NCBI GenBank assembly: GCA_947305245.1
Contig: CAMZDG010000004.1
Coordinates: 104,920-168,919 of the forward strand
DNA length: 64,000 nt
DNA from: an uncultured Lachnospiraceae bacterium
GTDB taxonomy: Bacteria; Bacillota; Clostridia; Lachnospirales; Lachnospiraceae
Reading direction: 5' to 3'
Part shown: positions 53,467 through 62,516 of the stretch, piece by piece
Layout: each line of letters begins with the position of its first letter
Position numbering within the stretch: position 1 is the stretch's first letter
Notes under the pieces: generated by a model
What the model was told of the DNA's origin: nothing
Databases searched by the model: none
What the model saw: the letters and a program-made list of their open reading frames with translations, nothing else
Position numbers and translations under genes: made by a program

Positions 53467-55236
53467 TTATTTTTCCAACAGGTACCCGTTAATGTCCAAA
53501 CTGCTGATCTCCTTGGTCTCATAGTTATAATCGATGGAGATGGAAGTGAGGTAAACGTCATACTGGTCATTTCCGTGGAACAGGTAGCGTTCCTTCAGGG
53601 TAAATTTGCTGTCGTAGCGCTCGTCGAAGGTGTTGACGATCCAGTCCAGATAGTCGCTTAGGTCGATCTGAATCTTCTCATCGTTGTAGGATTCATCGTC
53701 ACGGATCACGACATTCATGGTGCCGTTCTTAGGCGCCGTGCGGTCACAGTTAAACTGGTAGATCATGCGATAGCCTGAGACGTCCACTTTCGTAAAGTTC
53801 CGGTAGGCAGAGAGGTAGATGCGCGTCGATCCCAGATCGCCATATTCGTCATAGGATTCAATCTGCCTGCGCTGCGCTTCCGTGAGCTTCGTCTGAAGGG
53901 CTTGCCTGCCTTTGCGGCTGACGTGGTCGATCACGCGGTAGGCGCTCTTGATCTGTGATTCGTCGCCCTTACTGATGCTCTCTTGATCCAGCAGCGCGGT
54001 CAGGCGTTTCATCTGGGAGCGAATGATGACGTCTTCAAAGTTGGTTGCCGGGCAAAGGACGGTCAGGAAGGCCGTGAGCATTAAGACGAAGAGGAGCCAG
54101 GAGATGGAGCGCTTATTTCCCCTGTGATGTAGGAAATAGAGCACAAAGTAGACCACTTCCAGAAGGATCAGCACGATGCCAAAGTAGCGATCATAGGTCA
54201 TTCCGTATGCATTGATGCGAATGCCAAGGCTCCATATCTGCAGGAAAAGGAAGGGAATGAAGGCGTAGGGCACAAAAGGGCTGATCCTGTGGAGGAAGGC
54301 GTCCTTACCCAGAGCGTGGACCATGGTCCAGATCGGCATGCCGACGCAGAACAGGAACGCCAAAATGGGGAAGATCTTGTTGGAGGGGATGTCTCCCGTC
54401 ACAAAAATCTTTATGATATATAGATAGATGATGGCGAATGCCGCGAGCTGCAGGGGCTGCAGGGCATACTGGATGCAAAATCTCGCAAACTTTCCGGGGG
54501 CTTCGTTCTTTCCGGAGATGGCCTTGAGGCACATGGGCACGTAGATGCCGCCCGCCAGGAAGATCTCCACCTGTTCGAGGAGTTCGTCCGTGTCGAAGAT
54601 GAGTTCGTTGAAGACCCAGATAATGAGGGCCAGGCCCAGCGCGAACAGTCCGTAGAAGACGGAGGCCTTGAGAAGCTCCAAGAAGGCTTTGGTCGCATAG
54701 ACCTCAAAGTCTTCCTCCGTGCGGCGGAACATGTGATAAATGCTAAGCCCCAACATGACCACGCCGTAGACGCACAGGATCTTTGCCGTCCATTCCGCCA
54801 ACAGATCCTGCTCCATGCCAAAGAGCAGCTTTTCCTGATAGGACAGGATATAGACAAAAATGGCGGAGAGCACGGCGGAAATGCCATATCCTGTGATGCG
54901 TCTGCCAAGCTTTTTCGGGAAGAATTCCTCGAAGAGCAGGGTCTGCATGGCAAGGAGGAGGCAAAAGGCACAGGCGCGCTCAGGATAGATGGAGGTGTCG
55001 TTGTTTTTCCAGGTCACCAAGAGCGTTCCGATGAAGGCCGCGATCACGATGGCACCCATGGTCACGGGATACTCCCGAAAGACGCCGGCGATCTTTTGAC
55101 ACAGGCCCTTTAGGGTGTTCAGTAGATGGCCTTTTTTATGTGGCTTTGCAGCGGGTTCCTCCGCAGGCGTTGGAATTTCCGAAGGTTTTGATCCTTCAGT
55201 TGGCTGCGCGTTATTGATGATTTTTTCTTCTTCCAT
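53467..55236 (-). CDS. DUF4153 family polytopic membrane protein
   Basis: A 589-residue protein. I start it at 55236, where GGAAGGAG lies five bases before the ATG; the longer frame to 55380 adds a 48-residue basic stretch with no support. Residues 1-40 are acidic and Pro-rich. About 11-12 membrane helices follow (about 60-415), then a soluble C-terminal domain of about 150 residues (ATNFEDVIIRSQMKRL to NGYLLEK). The helical part matches DUF4153, whose function is unknown. It is divergent from uvrC across a 259-base gap with an inverted repeat. Confidence 0.75.
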   Translation of the reverse strand: MEEEKIINNAQPTEGSKPSEIPTPAEEPAAKPHKKGHLLNTLKGLCQKIAGVFREYPVTMGAIVIAAFIGTLLVTWKNNDTSIYPERACAFCLLLAMQTLLFEEFFPKKLGRRITGYGISAVLSAIFVYILSYQEKLLFGMEQDLLAEWTAKILCVYGVVMLGLSIYHMFRRTEEDFEVYATKAFLELLKASVFYGLFALGLALIIWVFNELIFDTDELLEQVEIFLAGGIYVPMCLKAISGKNEAPGKFARFCIQYALQPLQLAAFAIIYLYIIKIFVTGDIPSNKIFPILAFLFCVGMPIWTMVHALGKDAFLHRISPFVPYAFIPFLFLQIWSLGIRINAYGMTYDRYFGIVLILLEVVYFVLYFLHHRGNKRSISWLLFVLMLTAFLTVLCPATNFEDVIIRSQMKRLTALLDQESISKGDESQIKSAYRVIDHVSRKGRQALQTKLTEAQRRQIESYDEYGDLGSTRIYLSAYRNFTKVDVSGYRMIYQFNCDRTAPKNGTMNVVIRDDESYNDEKIQIDLSDYLDWIVNTFDERYDSKFTLKERYLFHGNDQYDVYLTSISIDYNYETKEISSLDINGYLLEK

Positions 55237-55412
55237 GGTTGCTCCTTCCCTGGGCGCATCGGCCCTTTTCCTGATTCTTTCCGGGGCGTTGTCCGTTTCC
55301 TTCTTAACGGCGGCACGGCCGATTTCACCGTCCGCTTTGTTCTCTGATAATATCATAGCCCGTGGGGGCAAAGGATTCAAGGTGCGATTGTCACTCTTTT
55401 TGTCTGAGAAGT

Positions 55413-55426
55413 GTGACGTTTGTCAC
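55413..55426. promoter_or_regulatory. Inverted repeat in the uvrC/DUF4153 divergent control region
   Basis: GTGAC, four bases, GTCAC is a perfect inverted repeat, flanked by GAAGTG and CTTC. TTGTCACT also occurs about 32 bases upstream (55388). It could be an operator shared by both genes. Confidence 0.45.
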
Positions 55427-55446
55427 TTCATTTTCATTATTTTGCA

Positions 55447-55474
55447 TTGCAGTCCCTTGAAATTATGATATGAT
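55447..55474 (+). promoter_or_regulatory. Likely promoter of uvrC
   Basis: TTGCAG (55447-55452), 16-base spacer, TATGAT (55469-55474). A second overlapping pair (TTGCAT 55442, TATGAT 55464) has the same spacing. Confidence 0.55.
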
Positions 55475-55495
55475 GGAAAAGGAGAAAGAAAGTCT

Positions 55496-57358
55496 ATGTT
55501 TCAGGTGGAAGAAGAGTTAAAAAAGCTTCCGAAGAATCCGGGAGTCTATATCATGCGTGACGCGGCGGACGGGATCTTGTACGTGGGGAAGGCAAAGAAC
55601 CTCCATAACAGGGTGCGGTCTTATTTTCGTGAGAATATCGGGAGAGGGCCGGCCATCGATCAGATGGTGAAGCAGATCGCGCGCTTTGAGTATATCGTGA
55701 CGGATTCGGAGTTGGAGGCTTTGGTGCTCGAGAATAATCTCATCAAGGAGCATTCGCCCAAGTATAACACGCTCTTAAAGGACGACAAGACCTACCCTTA
55801 CGTGAAGGTGACGCTGGGCGAAGCATTCCCCAGGATCCAGTTTTCACGGACCATGAAGAAGGACAGATCAAAGTATTTCGGGCCATATACGAGCGCGGCC
55901 GCAGTCAAGGATACCATAGAGCTTCTCAATAAGCTGTATCAGCTTCGGACCTGTAACCGGAATCTTCCGAAGGACATTGGCGCGGACCGGCCGTGCCTGA
56001 ATTACCACATCAAGCAATGCCTGGCGCCCTGTCAGGGATTTGTCTCGCAGGAGGAGTACCGCAGGCAGGTGGACGGCGCGATGGAATTCCTGAATGGGAA
56101 TTATGGGCCGATCTTGAAGGACTTAGAGCAGAAGATGAAGGCGGCCGCGGAGAACCTGGAATTCGAGGAGGCGGCATCCTTCCGGGATTTGTTCCAAAGC
56201 GTGAAATCCCTGGCGCAAAAGCAGAAGATCACGGATTCCGGCGGCGAGGACAAGGACGTGATCGCCACCTACCAGGAAGGCACGGAGGCAGTCGTACAGG
56301 TTTTCTTTGTGCGGGACGGAAAGCTCCTTGGCAGAGAGCATTATTATATGACACATGTGTCGGAAGGAACGGAAAAAGAAACCCTTAGACAGTTTCTGCA
56401 GCAGTTTTATGCGGGCACGCCGTTTATTCCGCGGGAGATCATGCTGCAATATGAGGTGGAGGACCAGGAGCTCTTAGAGGAGTGGCTCTCCGGCAGAAAG
56501 GGTGCCAGGGTGTACCTCAAGGTGCCAAAGATCGGAAGCAAGGAAAAGCTCGTGGAGCTCGCGGCGCAGAACGCAAAGCTGATCCTAAGTCAGGACCGGG
56601 AGCACTTAAAGCGCGAGGAAGGGCGGACCATCGGGGCAGTGAAGGAGATCGCGGAGATCCTTGGGCTTCCGGGGATCGAGCGGATGGAGGCCTTCGACAT
56701 CTCCAACACGAACGGCTTCGAGAACGTGGCGTCCATGGTGGTGTTTGAAAAGGGGAAGCCCAAGCCCAGCGATTACCGCAAGTTTCGAATGAAGACCGTG
56801 GCGGGGCCGGATGATTACGCCTGCATGCGCGAGGCGATCACCAGGCGGTTCACCCACGGCTTGGAAGAGGCGAAGGAGCTTCGGGCGAAGGGCATGGACG
56901 AAAAGCTGGGGAGCTTTACCAGATTTCCGGATCTTTTGATGATGGACGGCGGCCGGGGGCAGGTGAACGTGGCCCTGGAGGTTTTGGGCGAGCTTGGGCT
57001 TACCATTCCGGTCTGTGGCATGGTCAAGGATGACAATCACAGGACGAGAGGGTTGTATTTTGATAACGTGGAGCTCCCCATCGATACGCACTCGGAAGGC
57101 TTTAAGCTGATCACCAGGGTGCAGGATGAGGCACACAGATTCGCGATCGAATATCACAGGTCGCTGCGCGGAAAGACACAGGTGCGCTCCGTCCTGGAAG
57201 AGATCCCGGGGATCGGCCCTGCCAGGAGAAAGGCGCTGATGCGGACCTTTGGAAGTCTGGAAGAGATCAGGAATGCGACCTTGGAGGAGCTCTCGGCCAT
57301 CCCGGAGCTGAACGAAAAAGTGGCGCAGGAAATACTGGCCTATTTTCAGAGAGTGTGA
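55496..57358 (+). CDS. uvrC: Excinuclease ABC subunit C
   Basis: A 620-residue nucleotide-excision repair endonuclease. In order: GIY-YIG nuclease (about 12-90, PGVYIM and LYVGKAKNL), the UvrB-binding UVR motif (about 203-240), the RNase H-like nuclease with EAFDISN and [10 protein letters not shown] (about 380-540) and a helix-hairpin-helix pair at the C-terminus ([19 protein letters not shown]). It cuts on both sides of a lesion after UvrA and UvrB loading. All domains are complete and length is normal. Confidence 0.97.
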   Translation: MFQVEEELKKLPKNPGVYIMRDAADGILYVGKAKNLHNRVRSYFRENIGRGPAIDQMVKQIARFEYIVTDSELEALVLENNLIKEHSPKYNTLLKDDKTYPYVKVTLGEAFPRIQFSRTMKKDRSKYFGPYTSAAAVKDTIELLNKLYQLRTCNRNLPKDIGADRPCLNYHIKQCLAPCQGFVSQEEYRRQVDGAMEFLNGNYGPILKDLEQKMKAAAENLEFEEAASFRDLFQSVKSLAQKQKITDSGGEDKDVIATYQEGTEAVVQVFFVRDGKLLGREHYYMTHVSEGTEKETLRQFLQQFYAGTPFIPREIMLQYEVEDQELLEEWLSGRKGARVYLKVPKIGSKEKLVELAAQNAKLILSQDREHLKREEGRTIGAVKEIAEILGLPGIERMEAFDISNTNGFENVASMVVFEKGKPKPSDYRKFRMKTVAGPDDYACMREAITRRFTHGLEEAKELRAKGMDEKLGSFTRFPDLLMMDGGRGQVNVALEVLGELGLTIPVCGMVKDDNHRTRGLYFDNVELPIDTHSEGFKLITRVQDEAHRFAIEYHRSLRGKTQVRSVLEEIPGIGPARRKALMRTFGSLEEIRNATLEELSAIPELNEKVAQEILAYFQRV

Positions 57359-57393
57359 TATAGTCAAATCATAATAAAGCATAGGAGGAAGCT

Positions 57394-58356
57394 ATGGCAA
57401 CCGTAAGTTTAACTCGCGTGATCGAGAAGATGAAATTGGAAAACGTGACTCCTGAGATCGACGTACGAAAGATCAAGGTGACGCAGCCCGACATCAACAG
57501 GCCTGCCCTGCAGATGGCCGGATATTTTGAACATTTTGACGCAGCCCGCCTGCAGGTCATCGGATTCGTGGAATATTCCTATATGGGAGGGCTGACCGAC
57601 GAGCGAAAGCGCGAGGTCTATGACCAGCTTCTGAGCTATGAGACCATCCCCGGCGTGGTGTTCTGCAGGGAGCTGCAGCCGGACGAGATCTTCCTGGAGA
57701 TCGCGAATAAGCATAAGATCCCCGTATTTGTGACGAAAAAGTCGACTTCCGCGTTCATGGCGGAGATCATCCGCTGGCTGAACGTAAAGCTGGCGCCCTG
57801 CATTTCCGTGCACGGCGTTCTGGTGGACGTTTACGGCGAGGGCGTGCTGATCACGGGCGAGAGCGGCATCGGTAAGTCGGAGGCCGCACTGGAGCTGATC
57901 AAGCGTGGACACCGTCTGGTGACGGATGACGTGGTGGAGCTTCGCAAGGTCAGTGACGATACCCTGATCGGTTCGGCTCCGGACATCACGAAGCATTTCA
58001 TCGAGCTTCGCGGCATCGGCATCGTCGACGTGAAGGCATTGTTCGGTGCTTCCTCCGTCAAGGATACCCAGAGCATTGACCTGGTGATCAGGCTGGAGGA
58101 CTGGGATAAGGATAAGGATTATGACCGGCTTGGGCTGGAGGAGAATTACACGGAATACTTGGGAAATAAGGTGGTTTGCCACAACATTCCCATCCGTCCC
58201 GGCCGTAACCTCGCAGTGATCTGCGAATCCGCGGCTGTTAACCATCGTCAGAAGAAGATGGGCTATAACGCGGCGCAGGAGCTGTATGCGAGAGTGCAGC
58301 AGTCACTGGCTAGGCGCAGGGACGAGGACGATGATGATTATGATAACGGCCAATAG
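57394..58356 (+). CDS. hprK: HPr kinase/phosphorylase
   Basis: A 320-residue bifunctional enzyme that phosphorylates or dephosphorylates Ser46 of HPr-type proteins in response to glycolytic state, controlling CcpA-dependent catabolite repression. It has the P-loop GESGIGKSE (about 154-162), the preceding SVHGVLVDVYGEGVLI, LVTDDVVEL and the C-terminal K3 region near NIPIRPGRN. AGGAGG precedes the ATG. A Crh-like protein encoded at 62180 is a natural partner. Confidence 0.96.
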   Translation: MATVSLTRVIEKMKLENVTPEIDVRKIKVTQPDINRPALQMAGYFEHFDAARLQVIGFVEYSYMGGLTDERKREVYDQLLSYETIPGVVFCRELQPDEIFLEIANKHKIPVFVTKKSTSAFMAEIIRWLNVKLAPCISVHGVLVDVYGEGVLITGESGIGKSEAALELIKRGHRLVTDDVVELRKVSDDTLIGSAPDITKHFIELRGIGIVDVKALFGASSVKDTQSIDLVIRLEDWDKDKDYDRLGLEENYTEYLGNKVVCHNIPIRPGRNLAVICESAAVNHRQKKMGYNAAQELYARVQQSLARRRDEDDDDYDNGQ

Positions 58357-58444
58357 GCGGAGCATGAGAATGGCCGATGGACGCTAAGACTGTGATGGCG
58401 TGAAAATGGCGGCTGAGAAGTAAGGAAAAAGAAAGGGCGAGACA

Positions 58445-59377
58445 ATGTACGCATTCGGAGTGGATATCGGCGGTACGACCGTGAAATTAGGACTGTTTGA
58501 CGAGACGGCAAAGGTGCTGGATAAGTGGGAGATCCCCACGAGGAAGGAAAATGGCGGGGAGGCCATCTTGCCGGACGTGGCAAAGAGCATTCTGTCTAAG
58601 ATGGAGGAGAAGGGCATTGCCCTCGGAGAAGTGAAGGGGATCGGCGTTGGCGCGCCGGGTGCGGTAGACGACGAGGGAACCATGGTCGGCGGCGCAGTGA
58701 ACCTTGGCTGGGGCGTTCTCAACATTCCCGAGATCCTGCATCAATATATCGACGTGCCGGTGAAGGCGAACAATGACGCGAACGTGGCTGCCATGGGCGA
58801 GCTTTGGCAGGGCGGCGGCAAGGGCTATTCCAACATGGTGGCCGTGACGCTGGGAACCGGCGTCGGCGGCGGCATCATCATCAACGGAAAGATCTTGAGC
58901 GGCGCGACCGGCGCGGGCGGAGAGATCGGACACATTCATCTCGAGGATGACGAGACGGAGTGCTGCGGCTGCAAGAAGAAGGGGTGCCTGGAGCAATATG
59001 CATCCGCGACGGGCATTGCTAGGCTTGCGAGAAGAAGGCTGGCGAAGGATGATGCGCCCAGCTGCCTGCGCGGCAGGGAGAATTCCGCGAAGACCGTGTT
59101 CGATGCAGTGAAGGCGGGAGACGCGGTGGCGATCGAGATCGCGGAGCAGTTTGGCGATTATCTTGGAAAGGGACTTGCGGCGGTTGCGGCCGTGGTGAAT
59201 CCTGAGGTCTTCGTCATCGGAGGCGGCGTTTCCAAGGCGGGAGAGATCCTGCTTAGCTTCGTGGAGCCTGCATTCCAAAAGTATGTGTTCTATCCTTGCG
59301 GCAAGGCGCAGTTTAAGCTGGCGACCTTGGGAAATGACGCGGGAATTTATGGCGCGGCGGCGCTGATCTTAAAATAA
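58445..59377 (+). CDS. glk: ROK family glucokinase
   Basis: A 310-residue sugar kinase. The phosphate loop DIGGTTVKLGLFDE is at the N-terminus, GAPGAVDDEG and NNDANVAAMGE carry the catalytic Asp, and the zinc site E.C.GCKKKGCLEQYAS is present as usual for ROK proteins. GTGVGGGIIINGK binds the sugar. It should phosphorylate glucose to glucose 6-phosphate, feeding glycolysis and the phosphohexomutases. No helix-turn-helix domain, so it is not a ROK repressor. Confidence 0.92.
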   Translation: MYAFGVDIGGTTVKLGLFDETAKVLDKWEIPTRKENGGEAILPDVAKSILSKMEEKGIALGEVKGIGVGAPGAVDDEGTMVGGAVNLGWGVLNIPEILHQYIDVPVKANNDANVAAMGELWQGGGKGYSNMVAVTLGTGVGGGIIINGKILSGATGAGGEIGHIHLEDDETECCGCKKKGCLEQYASATGIARLARRRLAKDDAPSCLRGRENSAKTVFDAVKAGDAVAIEIAEQFGDYLGKGLAAVAAVVNPEVFVIGGGVSKAGEILLSFVEPAFQKYVFYPCGKAQFKLATLGNDAGIYGAAALILK

Positions 59378-59437
59378 GGCGCGATGTCGCCCTTTAGGGA
59401 GCGGCGTAGCGTAAGTTTTTCAGGAAAGGTATGCAGT

Positions 59438-60358
59438 ATGATCAGTGAGACGGCAGTACGGACGATCAAAGGGTATACAAAAGAAGAAAACATTCATCTT
59501 CAGGAGCCGATGAGTCAGCATACCACCTTTCGGGTGGGAGGACCGGCTGACTGCCTGATCGAGATCTGCGACAAGGAAGAATTAAAAAAGATCTGTAAGT
59601 TCCTTGGCATGACGGGGATCCCGTTCTTTGTCATGGGCAACGGAAGCAATCTTTTGGTGAGCGATCAGGGATATCGCGGCGTCATCTTAAAGATCCAGAC
59701 GGGCATGAATGAGATCCGGGTCGAAGGGACGCGTCTGATCGCGCAGGCCGGCGCCACCATGGCGCAGGCGGCGAGGGCGGCCATGGAGCATGGCCTGACG
59801 GGCCTGGAATTTGCTTCCGGCATCCCCGGGACTGTTGGCGGCGGCGTGGTGATGAACGCGGGCGCCTATGACGGGGACATGAGCCAGGTGGTGAAGAATG
59901 TGGAGGTTTTAAGCCCGGAGGGCGAGTTCTGGAATCTCGACAATGAAACCATGGAATTCGGATATCGCACCAGCAGCATCAAGGGACAGGCATATGTCGT
60001 GACGGAGGTGGAATTCGCACTGGCCGAGGGGAATCCTGCCCAGATCAAGGCAGTGATGGACGGTCTTGCCGCCAAACGACGGGAGAAGCAGCCGCTGGAA
60101 TTCCCCAGCGCGGGGAGCACCTTTAAGCGTCCGGAGGGACATTTCGCCGGCAAGCTCATCATGGATGCGGGGCTTCGCGGGTTTTCCGTCGGCGGCGCAC
60201 AGGTTTCCGAAAAGCATTGTGGCTTTCTCATCAACACGCAGCCGGGAACGACCACGGCCGGCGATATTATGACTCTCATTCGTCACGTCCAGAACATTGT
60301 CAAGGACACCTTTGACGTCACCCTGGAACCCGAAGTCATCTTCCTGGGCGATTTTTGA
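59438..60358 (+). CDS. murB: UDP-N-acetylenolpyruvoylglucosamine reductase
   Basis: A 306-residue FAD enzyme that makes UDP-N-acetylmuramate in peptidoglycan precursor synthesis. The ATG at 59438 with AGGAAAGG upstream is preferred; an earlier frame start at 59384 lies right after glk. Motifs: HTTFRVGGPADCLIE, GNGSNLLVSDQGYRGVI, GIPGTVGGGVVMNAGAY and PSAGSTFKRPEG with the catalytic Ser and later Glu (EPEVIFLG). It is a type II MurB by length. Confidence 0.96.
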   Translation: MISETAVRTIKGYTKEENIHLQEPMSQHTTFRVGGPADCLIEICDKEELKKICKFLGMTGIPFFVMGNGSNLLVSDQGYRGVILKIQTGMNEIRVEGTRLIAQAGATMAQAARAAMEHGLTGLEFASGIPGTVGGGVVMNAGAYDGDMSQVVKNVEVLSPEGEFWNLDNETMEFGYRTSSIKGQAYVVTEVEFALAEGNPAQIKAVMDGLAAKRREKQPLEFPSAGSTFKRPEGHFAGKLIMDAGLRGFSVGGAQVSEKHCGFLINTQPGTTTAGDIMTLIRHVQNIVKDTFDVTLEPEVIFLGDF

Positions 60359-60384
60359 GGTTATTTTTCTAAGGAGGCGATTTC

Positions 60385-61251
60385 ATGAGACTGATTATTG
60401 TGACGGGCATGAGCGGCAGCGGTAAGACGACCGCGCTGAAAATGCTCGAGGACGCAGGGTTTTACTGTGTGGACAACATTCCGCTGGCATTGGTGGAGAA
60501 ATTCGTGGAACTGATCGCCATGCCGGAGAATGAGATCGACAAGATGGTCCTTGGCCTTGACGTACGTGCGGACGAGCACTTCGAAGAGGCGCATGAGATC
60601 CTGAAGGCCCTAAAGGGGAAAGGCTATCCCTTAGAGATCCTCTTTTTGGAGAGCGACGACAACAGTCTGATCAAGCGGTATAAGGAGACGAGAAGGCTGC
60701 ATCCGCTGGCGCCCTATGGCCGTGTGGAGGATGGCGTTCAAAAGGAACGAGAGGTTTTGCAGGAGCTTCGGAAGGATGCGGATTACATCCTCGACACCTC
60801 GAACCTTTTGACGAGGGAGCTCAAGGCGGAGCTGGAGCGCATCTTTGTGCAGAATGAGTCCTATAATAATCTGATGGTGACCGTGACCTCCTTTGGCTTC
60901 AAGTATGGCATTCCCAATGATGCGGACCTCGTGTTCGACGTTCGTTTCCTTCCGAATCCTTATTATATTGACGGGCTTCGGACGAAGACGGGAAATGACA
61001 AGGAGGTGCAGGACTTTGTCATGAGTCATCCCGAATCGGGAGAATTCCTTGATAAGCTGACGGACATGGTGCAATTCCTGATCCCGAATTACGTCAAGGA
61101 GGGAAAATATCGTCTGGTGATCGCCATCGGGTGCACCGGAGGCAGGCACAGAAGCGTGACGCTGGCCAATGCCCTGTATGACCGAATGAAGAATAAGGGA
61201 GATTATGGCATGAAGCTGGATCACAGGGACATCGATAATAAACGCGGATAA
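60385..61251 (+). CDS. rapZ: RNase adapter / nucleotide-binding protein RapZ (YvcJ)
   Basis: A 288-residue P-loop protein. GMSGSGKT (about 8-15) binds nucleotide; FYCVDNIP is family-typical; the C-terminal domain carries IGCTGGRHRSV (about 247-257), which binds amino-sugar metabolites in E. coli RapZ. In Firmicutes YvcJ is a GTPase linked to competence and envelope sensing. Located between murB and whiA as in many Clostridia; yvcK, which separates rapZ and whiA in Bacillus, is absent here. Confidence 0.95.
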   Translation: MRLIIVTGMSGSGKTTALKMLEDAGFYCVDNIPLALVEKFVELIAMPENEIDKMVLGLDVRADEHFEEAHEILKALKGKGYPLEILFLESDDNSLIKRYKETRRLHPLAPYGRVEDGVQKEREVLQELRKDADYILDTSNLLTRELKAELERIFVQNESYNNLMVTVTSFGFKYGIPNDADLVFDVRFLPNPYYIDGLRTKTGNDKEVQDFVMSHPESGEFLDKLTDMVQFLIPNYVKEGKYRLVIAIGCTGGRHRSVTLANALYDRMKNKGDYGMKLDHRDIDNKRG

Positions 61252-61275
61252 TTTGGGAATGATAGAGGTACGGAG

Positions 61276-62142
61276 ATGTCTTTTTCAGGGGAAGTAAAGC
61301 AGGAACTTGCAAAGCACGTCAGTCCGGCGAGGCATTGTCAGCTCGCGGAATTGGCCGCAATTCTTCATTTCTGCGGAGAGTTTGGCAGGGACGGCGAAGG
61401 CCGTTATGCCATAGGGCTTCAGACGGAAAATGAAATGATTGTGAGAAAATGCTTTACATTATTGAAAAAAACATTTAATATAGATACGGACAACTGGATC
61501 GACGAGGCTAAGATGCAGGATCTCTTTCATAAGATAGGAAACCCGGAGGACGTGGTCAGCAGTCTTCTTTTGAAAAACTCCTGTTGCCAGAGGGCATTTC
61601 TTCGCGGCGCGTTCCTGAGCGTGGGGTCCATCAGTGATCCCAGTAAGGCTTATCACCTGGAATTTGTGTGTCCCACAAAGGAAAAGGCGGAGCAGCTTAG
61701 AAGCGTGATGGCGAATTTCGAGGTGGAGGCCAAGATCGTCCTTCGAAAGAAGTATCACGTTGTCTATCTAAAAGAGGGATCGGGAATTGTCGATCTGCTG
61801 AATGTCATGGAGGCGCACGTGTCCCTGATGAATCTGGAGAATCTCCGGATCCTAAAGGAGATGCGAAATTCCATCAACCGGCGGGTAAACTGTGAGACGG
61901 CCAACATCAGTAAGACCGTGAGCGCGGCATCAAGGCAGATCAGTGACATTGAATTCCTAAGAGATGCCTATGGCTTTTCCAGATTGCCTGCGCAGCTGCG
62001 CGAAATGGCTCAGGTGCGACTTGAGAATCCGGATGCGCCGCTGAAGGATCTCGGCCAGCTTTTGGATCCCCCGGTGGGAAAATCTGGCGTGAATCACAGG
62101 CTGCGTAAGCTGAGTGAGCTTGCTGAGTCAGTCAGAAACTAG
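61276..62142 (+). CDS. whiA: DNA-binding protein WhiA
   Basis: A 288-residue WhiA. The N-terminal part (MSFSGEVKQELAKH, LAAILHFCGEF, RAFLRGAFLSVGSISDP) is the degenerate homing-endonuclease-like domain. The C-terminal part (about 200-285) is the helix-turn-helix domain (LREMAQVRLENPDAPLKDLGQLLDPPVGKSGVNHRLRKL). It acts in cell-division and growth control in Gram-positives. It lies 24 bases after rapZ and 37 bases before the Crh-like gene. Confidence 0.95.
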   Translation: MSFSGEVKQELAKHVSPARHCQLAELAAILHFCGEFGRDGEGRYAIGLQTENEMIVRKCFTLLKKTFNIDTDNWIDEAKMQDLFHKIGNPEDVVSSLLLKNSCCQRAFLRGAFLSVGSISDPSKAYHLEFVCPTKEKAEQLRSVMANFEVEAKIVLRKKYHVVYLKEGSGIVDLLNVMEAHVSLMNLENLRILKEMRNSINRRVNCETANISKTVSAASRQISDIEFLRDAYGFSRLPAQLREMAQVRLENPDAPLKDLGQLLDPPVGKSGVNHRLRKLSELAESVRN

Positions 62143-62179
62143 AACTATTTGGTTGGGTTGTTTTGAAAGGAGCAGTATC

Positions 62180-62434
62180 ATGGTAGTAAGGGACATCCTG
62201 GTAAATCTTGAACATGGGTTGGAGGCTAGACCGATCGCGCTTCTGGTGCAGGAAGCCAGCAAGTATAACAGCAAGATCTATATCCAGTCCAATGATCGTC
62301 GCGTCAATGCGAAGAGCATTATGGGAATGATGACTCTGGCATTGGATAACGGCGAGACGCTGGAGGTATCGGCTGACGGCGATGACGAGCAGGTAGCCGT
62401 AAGAGGGATCGAGCATTTCCTGAGCGGCAAGTAA
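62180..62434 (+). CDS. crh: Crh-like HPr paralogue (Glu15, Ser46)
   Basis: An 84-residue HPr-fold protein, started at 62180 with AAAGGAG seven bases upstream. Position 15, the phosphorylated His of PTS HPr, is Glu (GLEARP), so it cannot carry phosphate for sugar transport. Ser46, target of HprK, is kept (AKSIMGM). Bacillus Crh has Gln15, keeps Ser46 and sits directly after whiA (yvcL), exactly this position. It should act as a regulatory partner in catabolite control, with Ser46 phosphorylated by the HprK encoded at 57394. Whether Glu15 mimics phospho-His is inference. Confidence 0.85.
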   Translation: MVVRDILVNLEHGLEARPIALLVQEASKYNSKIYIQSNDRRVNAKSIMGMMTLALDNGETLEVSADGDDEQVAVRGIEHFLSGK

Positions 62435-62464
62435 GGGAATTGCGACAGGATGATTGGAGGGTAT

Positions 62465-62506
62465 GGCAGAGCCAATGGGGGAATTGGTTCTGCCATTATA
62501 TTTTTT
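62465..62506 (+). terminator. Rho-independent terminator after crh
   Basis: Twelve-pair stem (62465-62476 with 62483-62494, one G-T pair), six-base loop, then ATTATATTTTTT. It ends 11 bases before the next start codon. Confidence 0.9.
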
Positions 62507-62516
62507 GGAGAAGAGT

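Noticed and set aside
62114..62434. Longer version of the HPr-family protein starting at 62114
   Set aside because: The longer start lies inside whiA; the ATG at 62180 has AAAGGAG and places Glu and Ser exactly at positions 15 and 46.
62180..62434. Ordinary PTS phosphocarrier HPr
   Set aside because: The phosphorylatable His15 is replaced by Glu, so it cannot pass phosphate in the PTS.
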